In this document: piece after piece, positions 17,054-25,943 of the stretch
How the letters are laid out: each line of letters begins with the position of its first letter
Position numbering within the stretch: the first letter of the stretch is position 1
NCBI GenBank assembly: GCA_031553395.1
Contig: JAVBLR010000001.1
Span: forward strand, 124,001 to 188,000
Length of the DNA stretch: 64,000 bases
Reading direction: 5' to 3'
Source of the DNA: WRGA01 sp031553395
GTDB lineage: Bacteria; Bacteroidota; Bacteroidia; Bacteroidales; WRGA01
The notes under the pieces: model-generated
What the model was told of the DNA's origin: nothing
Databases searched by the model: none
Seen by the model: the letters and a program-made list of their open reading frames with translations, nothing else
Program-made: the position numbers and the translations under genes

Positions 17054-18541
17054 ATGAAAAAAATCCTTTTTATCCTTTTTGCAGGAATATGCATTGTTGC
17101 TTGTCAAAACACGCAAAAGCAACAAACTTCATGGGAAAATCAGTTGGAAAGTAAACTTACTCTTTTGGCAGATTCACTGACTCAACACTTGAAAGAATGG
17201 GAAGTTCCCTCCAATATATTTAACATAAAAGATTACGGAGCAATCGGAGATGGAAAAACAATCAATACAACAGCTATTCAAAAAGCGATCGATTCCTGTT
17301 CTGTTGCCGGGGGAGGAACTGTATTGGTTTCAGGCGGAGAATATGTTACCGGCACCATCGAGCTCAAATCAAATGTGATGCTCGAAGTGGCAGAGAATGC
17401 TAAAATATTGGGAAGTACCAATTTAACTGATTATCCCGATAAGGTAGAAAGTTACAAAAGTGTGATGAGGGAAGTTCACCGATACCGCATCTCTCTTATT
17501 TATGTAGAAAAAGCAACGAATGTAGGAATATGTGGAAAAGGAGAAATCTACTTCCGTGGCGAACGGGAACATTTTCCTGGACCTGAAACAGTAAGTGAAA
17601 TAGAAGGCCGTCCGTTTGGTATTCGCATGATTGAGTGTCAAAATGTTGTATTAAAAGATATTACTCTTCGCAATGCTGCCGCCTGGATGCAAAGCTACCT
17701 CTGTTGTCAGAATCTGATTTTCGACGGAATCAAGGTTTTTAATCATGCCAATTACAATAACGATGCCCTTGATGCTGATGGTTGTAAAAACATTATTGTT
17801 CGGAATTGTTTCTTTAGTTCCCATGATGATGCCATGTGCCTGAAAGGTGCGAGCAACTTGCCTTGTGAAAATCTGCTAATTGAAAATTCTACTTTCTATA
17901 CTACTTGCAATGCTTTTAAGATAGGAACGGATACTCAAGGTGATTTCCGGAATATTATTGCCCGTAATTTGATATTGGGAGGAATACCCGATTCGCTTGA
18001 ATCGTTTAAAGGCCGATATGAATGTAGCACAGGCATTACTTTGGTAACAGTAGATGGCGGTAATGTGGATAACATATTGGTACAAGATGTAGATATCAGC
18101 CGTAGTCGGTGCCCGATATTTGTTCGTACCGGTAACCGTGGACGTAGATGGAACGAAACCATGGAACAACCAGGCTATCTGAAAGATATTGTGATTAAGA
18201 ATGTTACCGGAAAGGAAAATCGTCGGCAAGGATCATTTATCACTGGAATTAAAGACAGGAAAGTTGAAAATATACTCATCGAAAATATGCATATTTCCAT
18301 GATTGGAGGCGGTACTTCCGAAATGATAAATCAACCTGTTGAAGAAAAAGAAAACGGTTATCCCGATGCACAGGAATTTTCTCGTGAAGGGCTTCCTGCC
18401 TATGGTTTTTATATCCGCCATGCCAAAAATATTACACTAAAAGATGTAACGATTACTCCAGATACAATCGATCAACGGCCGAAGTTTAAATCAGGAGGAG
18501 ATATTGAGAATGTTGTGATTAATGGGAAATTATTGGAATAA
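17054..18541 (+). CDS. GH28-family polygalacturonase-like lipoprotein
   Basis: 495 residues. Lipoprotein signal MKKILFILFAGICIVAC with the lipid-anchored cysteine at 17. The mature part begins with the GH28 N-terminal phrase NIKDYGAIGDGKTINTTAIQKAIDSC and continues as a right-handed beta helix. Catalytic-type aspartates are in NYNNDALDADGCKN and SSHDDAMCLKG, with AFKIGTDTQGDFRNI further on. The family hydrolyses galacturonan or rhamnogalacturonan backbones. As a lipoprotein it would act in the periplasm or on the outer membrane. A TATTTTTG -7 box lies at 17012-17019. Confidence 0.93.
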   Translation: MKKILFILFAGICIVACQNTQKQQTSWENQLESKLTLLADSLTQHLKEWEVPSNIFNIKDYGAIGDGKTINTTAIQKAIDSCSVAGGGTVLVSGGEYVTGTIELKSNVMLEVAENAKILGSTNLTDYPDKVESYKSVMREVHRYRISLIYVEKATNVGICGKGEIYFRGEREHFPGPETVSEIEGRPFGIRMIECQNVVLKDITLRNAAAWMQSYLCCQNLIFDGIKVFNHANYNNDALDADGCKNIIVRNCFFSSHDDAMCLKGASNLPCENLLIENSTFYTTCNAFKIGTDTQGDFRNIIARNLILGGIPDSLESFKGRYECSTGITLVTVDGGNVDNILVQDVDISRSRCPIFVRTGNRGRRWNETMEQPGYLKDIVIKNVTGKENRRQGSFITGIKDRKVENILIENMHISMIGGGTSEMINQPVEEKENGYPDAQEFSREGLPAYGFYIRHAKNITLKDVTITPDTIDQRPKFKSGGDIENVVINGKLLE

Positions 18542-18585
18542 AATTCTTAATTACAAATTAAGGCAAACGCACAAATTTATTCACA

Positions 18586-18695
18586 TTGACACCTATTTGA
18601 AGGTTTTACGTTTTATGTAATACGTTCTACGCCTCGGTAACATCAACCATTTACGTATAACGTAAAACATACAACGTATTACATATTGGACTCAT
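18586..18695. repeat. Constant-end palindromic element, copy H2
   Basis: The core 18617-18693 is 76/77 identical to 10897-10973. The left end (TTGACACCTATTTGA) is a diverged form of the end seen in copies A and H1. The right end ATTGGACTC merges into the promoter of the next gene. Confidence 0.9.
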
Positions 18696-18715
18696 TATTC
18701 AATTTCATACGTTTG
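18686..18715 (+). promoter_or_regulatory. Promoter of the GH43-like gene, -33 box inside repeat H2
   Basis: TTG at 18686-18688 (inside the repeat), a 19-base spacer, and TACGTTTG at 18708-18715. The start codon at 18739 follows about 23 bases later. Confidence 0.6.
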
Positions 18716-18738
18716 TCCTTTATCATAAATTGAAAAAC

Positions 18739-19797
18739 ATGAAAAATCAGCTAATATTACTACTTTTGATACTCTGCAATTGCGGAATACTATTTGCCCA
18801 AAAAGATAAGAAGCCTTTAACAGAAAAAGATATGAAAGCCTATCTTATGGTGTATTTCAAAGACGACACCCACGGGCTTTATATGGCTTTAAGTAAAGAT
18901 GGTTATACATTTACAGATGTCAATAACGGAAAACCTGTAATTGCCGGAGATACTATTGCCGAACAAAAAGGAATCAGGGATCCGCATATTATGCGAGGGC
19001 CTGATGGAACGTTTTATTTAGCTATGACCGACCTGCATATTTTCGCACAAAAAGCAGGTTACCGAAATACTGAATGGGAACGTGACGGAAAGGAATATGG
19101 CTGGGGAAATAACCGCGGATTAGTATTAATGAAATCCAATGACCTAATCAACTGGACCCGGCACAATTTAAGAGTAGATACCGCTTTTCCCGGATATAAG
19201 GATATCGGATGTGCTTGGGCTCCCGAAATGATATATGATGAAGGAAGAAGTGCCATCATGCTTTACTTTACTATGCGTTTCAAAAACGGACTAAACAGAC
19301 TTTATTATACCTACATGAATACTGATTTCAACAAAATGCTAATCGAACCTGCAATGCTCTTTCTTTATCCAAAGGCAAATGCTTCTTATATCGATGCCGA
19401 CATCACAAGAGTAGGAAACAAATACCACATGTTTTATACGCCTCATGATGGAACTCCCGGAGTAAAGCAAGCCATATCCGATTCGATAAATACAGGATAT
19501 GTGTACGATCCCAAATGGTATGACCCAGAGTCACGAGCCTGTGAAGCGCCGAATGTATGGAAACGAATTGGAGAAGAAAAGTGGGTGTTAATGTATGATA
19601 TTTACGGAATTAAACCTCATAATTTCGGATTCAGTGAAACCACCGACTTTGTGGAATTCACAGACTTGGGGCATTTCAATGAGGGTGTAATGAAAACCAC
19701 TAATTTTTCTTCGCCCAAGCATGGTGCAGTAATTCATCTTACCCAACAGGAAGCCGAGAAATTGGCAAAACATTGGAATTTGAATCCGAATTTATAA
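18739..19797 (+). CDS. Secreted GH43-like glycosidase
   Basis: 352 residues from the ATG at 18739 (a TTG three codons upstream is less likely). Signal peptide MKNQLILLLLILCNCGILFA. Five-bladed propeller motifs of GH43/GH32-type enzymes are visible: IRDPHIMRGPDGTFYLAMTD (catalytic-type Asp near residue 81), CAWAPEMIYDEGRSAIMLYFTMR (about 157-180) and ACEAPNVWKRIGEEKWVLMYD (catalytic-type Glu near 269). Likely activity is removal of arabinofuranosyl or galactosyl residues from pectin side chains; the exact substrate cannot be read. It is followed after 33 bases by a second propeller enzyme, so the two are probably co-transcribed. Confidence 0.88.
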   Translation: MKNQLILLLLILCNCGILFAQKDKKPLTEKDMKAYLMVYFKDDTHGLYMALSKDGYTFTDVNNGKPVIAGDTIAEQKGIRDPHIMRGPDGTFYLAMTDLHIFAQKAGYRNTEWERDGKEYGWGNNRGLVLMKSNDLINWTRHNLRVDTAFPGYKDIGCAWAPEMIYDEGRSAIMLYFTMRFKNGLNRLYYTYMNTDFNKMLIEPAMLFLYPKANASYIDADITRVGNKYHMFYTPHDGTPGVKQAISDSINTGYVYDPKWYDPESRACEAPNVWKRIGEEKWVLMYDIYGIKPHNFGFSETTDFVEFTDLGHFNEGVMKTTNFSSPKHGAVIHLTQQEAEKLAKHWNLNPNL

Positions 19798-19830
19798 CAT
19801 ATTTATTTTTAGTCATTTAAAGATTTGATA

Positions 19831-21468
19831 ATGAAATCATCAACATACAATACTCTCACTATTATTACGTTATTTTCATTTAGTATTCTATGGCTTTGCA
19901 ATACTGAAAGTATAACAGCTCAGTCATTTAATATAAAAAACGATACATTTTGGAATACGAAAGATGGCACTCCTATATACAGTCAGGGCGGGGGAGTATT
20001 TAAATTTAAAGATCCCAATACCGGCATTCAAAAATATTACTGGTATGGAGTTCATTATAAGGAAGCGGAATTGTATCGAAACGATCCTTCTGTAACACAG
20101 GAGAAGAATTACTTTGTATCTGTAACCTGTTATTCTTCTACAGATTTGGTGAATTGGGAGTTTGAAGGAAATGTACTTACCAGGGCGGAACTTGACAAAA
20201 ATTATCGCAGGACAGGATGGGTAGGACGTATGGGGGTTGCTTATCTCAAAGAATTAAATAAATACGCTTTATTTATACAGCATGGTAATGGGGTATTAGT
20301 TGCAGTTTCCAATTCTCCGACTGGCGCTTTTACTTGGCACCAACGGATAGATATGACGGAAATGATTGGTACTTCGAATACCGGAGATCAGACTGTATTT
20401 ACCGATGAAGATACCGGAAAATCTTATCTTGTATATTCGTATGGACAGGGTAGAAATAAGATTTATGTATCGGAAATAGGAGCAAAGGATGGTGTTGTAG
20501 GACTATTAGACTGTACCCAGATTTTTCAAGGAGCAGGCAGAGAGGGAAATTGTATGTTCAAATACAACGGAAAATACTACATGTTTGCTTCTAATTTGTA
20601 TGGATGGGATGCATCTTATGCTTATTATTTGGTGGCTGATGATATTCGAGGTCCTTATTTGCCCAAGGATGAGATGCTCATAACGCCAGGATGTATGGAA
20701 GATTATGCTCATGTTACCCAAACCGGTTTCTTCGTCAATGTGAAAGGAACCGAACAGGAAACGGTAATTTATTGCGGCGACCGTTGGGCAGACTTTGCCG
20801 GAAACGGGCTGGGATACAATCAATGGTGTCCGCTGTCGTTTGATAAAGAAACTCCGTATTTCAATTCGTTGAGTTCATGGAATTTAAACGCGGTTACAGG
20901 CGAATGGCAGGTTGCCGATGATAATAATTATGTAAAAAACGGCAGTTTCGAGGCCGACCGCCGGCATATACCAAGCAATTTCAAGCCGATACAGGAACAA
21001 CTAACCGGATGGCACACAGAAGTGATAAAAGGGAATAAAATATCCACAGATTCATCCGATTCGCCGGTTCTCAATTATTTTAATACACAAGAAGACAGGA
21101 AATACGTCATTGGAGAAAAAAGCCTGAATATCAGTGATAAAATTGATTTTAAAAGACAAATTTCACAAATCATAACATCTTCACCTTATGTAATCCTTCA
21201 GGATGGTTTTTATACCTTGATTGCTAACGTAAAGAATAGTAGCGGCTTTACTACGCTTGAAATATATGCGAAGAGCGAAGGTATCACATTTTCAACTAAT
21301 TTTAAAAGAGAACATATTGGATGGAAAACGATTGAAATTAAAAATATAATCGTCCAAAATGGAAAAGTCGAAATTGGTTTTATTGCAGAAGGTAGTGCCG
21401 GAGCAAATTGCCAGATAGATGATGTATCATTAATAAAGGAAGTATCCAATAATAATCATAATAATTAA
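19831..21468 (+). CDS. Secreted GH43-like protein with C-terminal carbohydrate-binding-type domain
   Basis: 545 residues from the ATG at 19831 (a TTG two codons upstream is open). Signal peptide ends about residue 31 (SITAQS). Residues about 35-355 form a GH43-like propeller: GGGVFKFKDPNTGIQKYYWYGVHY, STDLVNWEFEG, TGDQTVFTDEDTGKSYLVYSYG, EGNCMFKYNGKYYMFASNLYGWD. This set resembles the exo-beta-1,3-galactanase-like GH43 members. Residues about 370-540 (NYVKNGSFEADRR ... GANCQIDDVSLIKE) are a CBM4/9- or CBM6-like jelly roll. It probably trims galactan or arabinogalactan side chains outside the cytoplasm. Confidence 0.85.
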   Translation: MKSSTYNTLTIITLFSFSILWLCNTESITAQSFNIKNDTFWNTKDGTPIYSQGGGVFKFKDPNTGIQKYYWYGVHYKEAELYRNDPSVTQEKNYFVSVTCYSSTDLVNWEFEGNVLTRAELDKNYRRTGWVGRMGVAYLKELNKYALFIQHGNGVLVAVSNSPTGAFTWHQRIDMTEMIGTSNTGDQTVFTDEDTGKSYLVYSYGQGRNKIYVSEIGAKDGVVGLLDCTQIFQGAGREGNCMFKYNGKYYMFASNLYGWDASYAYYLVADDIRGPYLPKDEMLITPGCMEDYAHVTQTGFFVNVKGTEQETVIYCGDRWADFAGNGLGYNQWCPLSFDKETPYFNSLSSWNLNAVTGEWQVADDNNYVKNGSFEADRRHIPSNFKPIQEQLTGWHTEVIKGNKISTDSSDSPVLNYFNTQEDRKYVIGEKSLNISDKIDFKRQISQIITSSPYVILQDGFYTLIANVKNSSGFTTLEIYAKSEGITFSTNFKREHIGWKTIEIKNIIVQNGKVEIGFIAEGSAGANCQIDDVSLIKEVSNNNHNN

Positions 21469-21621
21469 ACATATTTCAACTTCATCAAACTCTACTTTGA
21501 TAGGGTAAATTTATTCAAATAAAGTTTGATTTATAAGCATTAACGAATTTTATTCAAATTCTTTTCCTTTGTACCCCGAACGCTTATGTGACATCCAATA
21601 TTACTATTAACAAATAATAAT

Positions 21622-22311
21622 ATGATAAAGAAAAGACTAGCTTATTTTTTGTATGCAATATTTTTTATTGCTTTGCCATTAAACAGTTTTGGTAAATTTC
21701 AAAATGTCCTTTTAAAAGCAGATACCCAAACAGGAGCTTTGCACGGATTATTTTTGGCGAATGATACAAGTATGAACTGGATTCTGTGTGCCGACGGTTC
21801 CCAATATCAATGGGTAGATAGTAAATATGGCTGGGGATTAGGTAATCTCACTGCAAATGAAACGGAATATAAATGGACTATTCCCACAGATGTACAGATG
21901 AAAGATAACCAGATGTATGTAAAATACACAACCGAAAATATAGAAATACATGTATCAAGAGAATGGAATAAAGATGGGAATTTGGAATAAAGTTATCAGT
22001 TTGTAAATATAGGAAAGAAAGCTGTTGATTTGCAGGATATTGCTATTAATACTCCTTTCAATGATAATACTTCCGGAGTAGCGACAACAACATATGTCGA
22101 TCGGGTGCGTATGCGCTGGGTAGTTTCAATAGCTGAAGATGTTTCGGGTACCGGTATATCTCCAATCGTAAAGGAAAAAACAGTAAAATCAAGGCAATAT
22201 GTCGATCTATTTGGGCGTATAGTTTCCAAAGAAACAAAAGGCATTCTTATTGAAATGATAAAATATGAAGATGGAACGATTGAAAATAAGAAAATATTTA
22301 ATAATCAATAA
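21622..22311 (+). pseudogene. Broken gene: secreted glycosidase-type N-terminus, in-frame stop, sorting-type tail
   Basis: An open frame runs from 21622 (signal peptide MIKKRLAYFLYAIFFIALPLNSFG) to a TAA at 21988-21990. The same frame continues directly after it with coherent protein sequence (SYQFVNIGKKAVDLQDIAINTPFNDN) to a stop at 22309-22311. The first part has the wording of the N-terminal domain of large Bacteroidetes glycoside hydrolase-like proteins (RYTFKN...IYTPFNDN). Soon after NDN the sequence jumps to a short C-terminal tail (SRQYVDLFGRIVSKETKGILIEMIKYEDG) of the T9SS type. The gene therefore seems to have lost its middle and gained a nonsense codon. Confidence 0.75.
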
Positions 22312-22314
22312 ACT

Positions 22315-25300
22315 ATGAAAAAAGTAATAAATAAATTAGTACTGTTTTTTTGTTGTTCATTGTTTACAACAACACTTTTTTCCCAGCAACTTGCATTCCC
22401 CGGAGCCGAAGGCTTCGGACGTTTTGCAACCGGTGGGCGGACGGGAACTGTATACCATGTAACAAATCTGAATGATTCGGGAACAGGTTCTTTTCGGGAT
22501 GCTGTAAGTGTTTCGAACCGTATTGTTGTTTTTGATGTGGCGGGAGTTATCAATATAAAATCCCGTATTTCAGTCAAAAGTAATATCTATATTGCCGGAC
22601 AAACAGCTCCCGGTGAAGGTATTACCATTTATGGAGACGGAATGTCCTTTTCGGGAGCTAATAATACAATCTGCCGGTATTTAAGATTACGGATGGGAAA
22701 AGTTGGAACCAAAGATCAGGATGCACTAGGTATTGCAAGTGGTTCGAATATGATTTTCGATCACGTTTCGGTTGCTTGGGGTTTGGATGAAAACTTTTCT
22801 GTTACAGGAACAGCCGACAATATCACGATTCAAAATTCCATAATATCACAAGGATTATTAGCTCACTCGGCAGGCGGGTTGGTCGAACCTTCAGGAAGTG
22901 TTACTATTTATCGTAGCCTTTATATTCACAATGATACGCGTAACCCTAAATTTAAAGGAAAACATCAGTATGTTAATAACATTGTATATAATTGGAAAAG
23001 TGCGGCATATATTATGGGTGGAGACTCCAATAGCCGGTCGTATGCCAATGCTGTAAGTAATTATTTTATTACAGGACGTGCAGGTTCTACAACGGCATTC
23101 AGCGGAGGAAACGATAAATACAGTATATACGCTTTAGATAATTGGGTGGATACAAACCGTGATGGAATTTTGAACGGTGTTGAAATTCCTCGTTCTGATT
23201 ACAAAGGCGGACCGACTTTTCAAGAAACCCCGTATAGTTACCCAACCTTGCCAACTATTCCGGCAACTGATTTGTATGAAAATTTGGTAAGTGGAGTAGG
23301 AGCTTCACTGCCTTATCGCGACAATTTAGATTGGAACCTGATTAAAGACCTTGCTTCGTTTGGCGAAGAAGGAGATATTATAAGTGATGAAAAAGAATTG
23401 CTTATAGGAGCGCCAAGCACTTGGAATGTATGGAAAGGTACAGCCAGAACCGATTCGGATAATGATGGTATTTCTGATGAATGGGAAAGTGCAAATGGAT
23501 TAAATCCGAATGATCCATCGGATGCAATGATAATCGGAGCAGATGGTTATACGAATCTTGAACGCTATATCAATTCTATAACAGCCGGGTATTCTCAGAA
23601 ATTCTTGAAGGCACCGATGTCTTTACGGGCTAAAACTACCACTCAAAATGAAATTGTTTTGAAATGGTTGGATTATACCGATTGGGAAGATGGATATATT
23701 ATTGAGGAAAAACTTGCTGGAAGTTTTGTAGAAATAGCTCGTGTTGGGAAAAATATCGATACTTATACTGCATCAAATCTGGATCCTGAATCGACACATA
23801 TTTACAGGGTAAAAGGATTTAACGCAGAAACAACAACCGATTATACAAATGAATTAACTGTAAAAACTCGTCCAATACCAGTGAATGTGGTAGATCCTAA
23901 TACATTTGTTCCGGATGCTATTTGGACAGGAGCTAATTCGGCAGAGTGGAACTATTCGGCAGTTAATTGGAATATTGGTGCTATAGAAGCTGGGAAGAAA
24001 ATATTATTTGATGAATCAGGAGCAAATAAAACCATCACACTTACAGAAAATATTAATCAAAATACAATGCTTGTAAAAGGAAATGATGACTACAGCTTTT
24101 CCGGAACAGGTGTTATAGGTGGAGATGGATCTGTTAATAAAACCGGAAAAGGAAAAGTAACTTTAGGCGCAAACAACACCTATACCGGAGCAACTGTTAT
24201 TTGGGACGGTGTAATGGAAATTAGCAAACTTGCCAACGGTGGCCAACCCAGTTCGATAGGAACTTCTCAACCATACGATTTCAATTGGGTATGGAACGGA
24301 GGTACTATGCGTTATACAGGTGTAACTGTTTCCACTGATAGAAATGTGGCTCTTGAAAATGAAACTACATTCGAAGTAACAAATTCTGCTGCAACGGTTA
24401 CATTTAACGGTGTAGTCGCAGGTGAAGGAGATTTTATTAAATCCGGGCCGGGAAGTTTTTATAGTAAGTTCAGTCAACATACTTATACCGGAAATACAAT
24501 TGTAAAAGATGGTACCTATGAACTGAACGGGAATTATGCCGAAGTTGATTTAAAAGGAAAACTTATCTTAGAAGGTGGCCGCTTTAAAACTTCCGGTGGA
24601 GCAGATGGTCGGGATGGCATTTTTAGTTTTCCTATAGAAGTACGCGGAGACAAGAAAAGCTATTTAGAACCAACACGTAACTCTCAGATTAAAAGTAAAG
24701 TTTTCGGAACAGGTGACTTACAAATAGATGTTTCCTATCTTCGTGAATTTTATACCGGAAACTGGGATGAATATTACGGTGAGCTAACTGTTAATGTGAA
24801 TAGTCAGGAATTTATGTTGAGTACAAGCATTCCAAATGCACGAATAATACTTAAAAACGGTGGTATGAAAGCTGGAAGTAACGACCTAACTATTAGTTTG
24901 GGTGCTTTATCCGGCGATGCAACAGCAAATTTGTATTGTTCACATGTGAAAACAGCGGGAGGTGCAGCCACTTGGGTTATTGGTGGATTAAATACCGACG
25001 AAGAATTTAAAGGATTAATTACCAGTGGGGTTACTCATGACTCCCGTAAAGGACGTTCTAATATTGTGAAAGAAGGAACCGGTTACTGGAGATTAACTAA
25101 TACCGGAAATAAATACCTGGGGTACACAACTATAAATGGTGGAATGTTGATTGTAAATGGCGTTCACACTACCGATAAAGATTGGGATAGTAATGGAGTT
25201 TATTCTTCTTTCACGCCTCAGGTATATACCGTAAATTCGGAAGGAACATTAGCCGGAAAAGGGACAATAACCACAACGGCTGTTAATGTTAAGAATGGTG

Positions 25301-25857
25301 GATTCTTAGCTCCGGGTGATGGTATTGGTACATTAACTATAAACGGACCTGTTAATTTAGAAAAAGGAAGCACCTTGATTGCTGAAATAGATCGAAACAA
25401 AAAAACTGCAGACAGATTAACAGTAGTTGGAAAACTAACGCTGGCAGGTGATTTAAATATCGATTTGGTTGATGGAGAATTTAAAAGTGGAGATGCTATG
25501 ATTATTCTTTCGGCATCATCTTATTCAGGAAGTTTTGAGAATATTTATCCTGCAACACCGGGAGAAGGATTGGCTTGGGATACCAACAGCTTATATACAT
25601 CCGGAATATTAAGAGTTGGCAATGCTCTTGGTATTAATGAGTATCAAAATTCCGATTTAAAAGTAAGATCCATTAATGGAATGATTGTAATAGAAAGCAT
25701 GCAATCGGCAGAATTAGTTACTGTTTATAACCTTTCCGGAAGAGCGGTATTCAATCAGGAAGTTAATTCTTCTACTGTAGAAGTACCTGTTGAAACAGGG
25801 TTGTATCTTGTGAGGATTGGAAATAAAATGGTAAAAGTTGTTGCAAAAAAGCTTTAA
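22315..25857 (+). CDS. Multidomain PL1-type pectate lyase with T9SS sorting tail
   Basis: 1180 residues. Signal peptide 1-24 (ends LFSQQ). Residues about 26-340 form a PL1-like beta helix (FPGAEGFGRFATGGR, NDSGTGSFRDAV, AGQTAPGEGITIYG, NMIFDHVSVAWGLDENFSV). About 380-400 is a calcium-loop motif DSDNDGISDEWE. About 430-525 is a fibronectin type III-like domain. About 535-1095 is a beta-solenoid of autotransporter-associated repeats (NKTGKGKVTLGANNTYTGATVI). About 1105-1180 is a type A T9SS tail (VYNLSGRAVFNQEV ... GLYLVRIGNKMVKVVAKKL). It would be exported through T9SS to cut polygalacturonan outside the cell. It starts 3 bases after the broken gene. Confidence 0.9.
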   Translation: MKKVINKLVLFFCCSLFTTTLFSQQLAFPGAEGFGRFATGGRTGTVYHVTNLNDSGTGSFRDAVSVSNRIVVFDVAGVINIKSRISVKSNIYIAGQTAPGEGITIYGDGMSFSGANNTICRYLRLRMGKVGTKDQDALGIASGSNMIFDHVSVAWGLDENFSVTGTADNITIQNSIISQGLLAHSAGGLVEPSGSVTIYRSLYIHNDTRNPKFKGKHQYVNNIVYNWKSAAYIMGGDSNSRSYANAVSNYFITGRAGSTTAFSGGNDKYSIYALDNWVDTNRDGILNGVEIPRSDYKGGPTFQETPYSYPTLPTIPATDLYENLVSGVGASLPYRDNLDWNLIKDLASFGEEGDIISDEKELLIGAPSTWNVWKGTARTDSDNDGISDEWESANGLNPNDPSDAMIIGADGYTNLERYINSITAGYSQKFLKAPMSLRAKTTTQNEIVLKWLDYTDWEDGYIIEEKLAGSFVEIARVGKNIDTYTASNLDPESTHIYRVKGFNAETTTDYTNELTVKTRPIPVNVVDPNTFVPDAIWTGANSAEWNYSAVNWNIGAIEAGKKILFDESGANKTITLTENINQNTMLVKGNDDYSFSGTGVIGGDGSVNKTGKGKVTLGANNTYTGATVIWDGVMEISKLANGGQPSSIGTSQPYDFNWVWNGGTMRYTGVTVSTDRNVALENETTFEVTNSAATVTFNGVVAGEGDFIKSGPGSFYSKFSQHTYTGNTIVKDGTYELNGNYAEVDLKGKLILEGGRFKTSGGADGRDGIFSFPIEVRGDKKSYLEPTRNSQIKSKVFGTGDLQIDVSYLREFYTGNWDEYYGELTVNVNSQEFMLSTSIPNARIILKNGGMKAGSNDLTISLGALSGDATANLYCSHVKTAGGAATWVIGGLNTDEEFKGLITSGVTHDSRKGRSNIVKEGTGYWRLTNTGNKYLGYTTINGGMLIVNGVHTTDKDWDSNGVYSSFTPQVYTVNSEGTLAGKGTITTTAVNVKNGGFLAPGDGIGTLTINGPVNLEKGSTLIAEIDRNKKTADRLTVVGKLTLAGDLNIDLVDGEFKSGDAMIILSASSYSGSFENIYPATPGEGLAWDTNSLYTSGILRVGNALGINEYQNSDLKVRSINGMIVIESMQSAELVTVYNLSGRAVFNQEVNSSTVEVPVETGLYLVRIGNKMVKVVAKKL

Positions 25858-25885
25858 TTTAGAAGTTACCTTACTTGTATGTACA

Positions 25886-25919
25886 AAAGAGGCTGTTCGT
25901 AAAAAACAGCCTCTTTCTA
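25886..25919. terminator. Bidirectional terminator between the PL1 gene and gdhA
   Basis: A perfect 12-base stem AAAGAGGCTGTT (25886-25897) / AACAGCCTCTTT (25905-25916), loop 7. The arms end in A and T runs on either side, serving two convergent genes. Confidence 0.85.
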
Positions 25920-25943
25920 TATTTTATTAAGCTACTTAAACTA

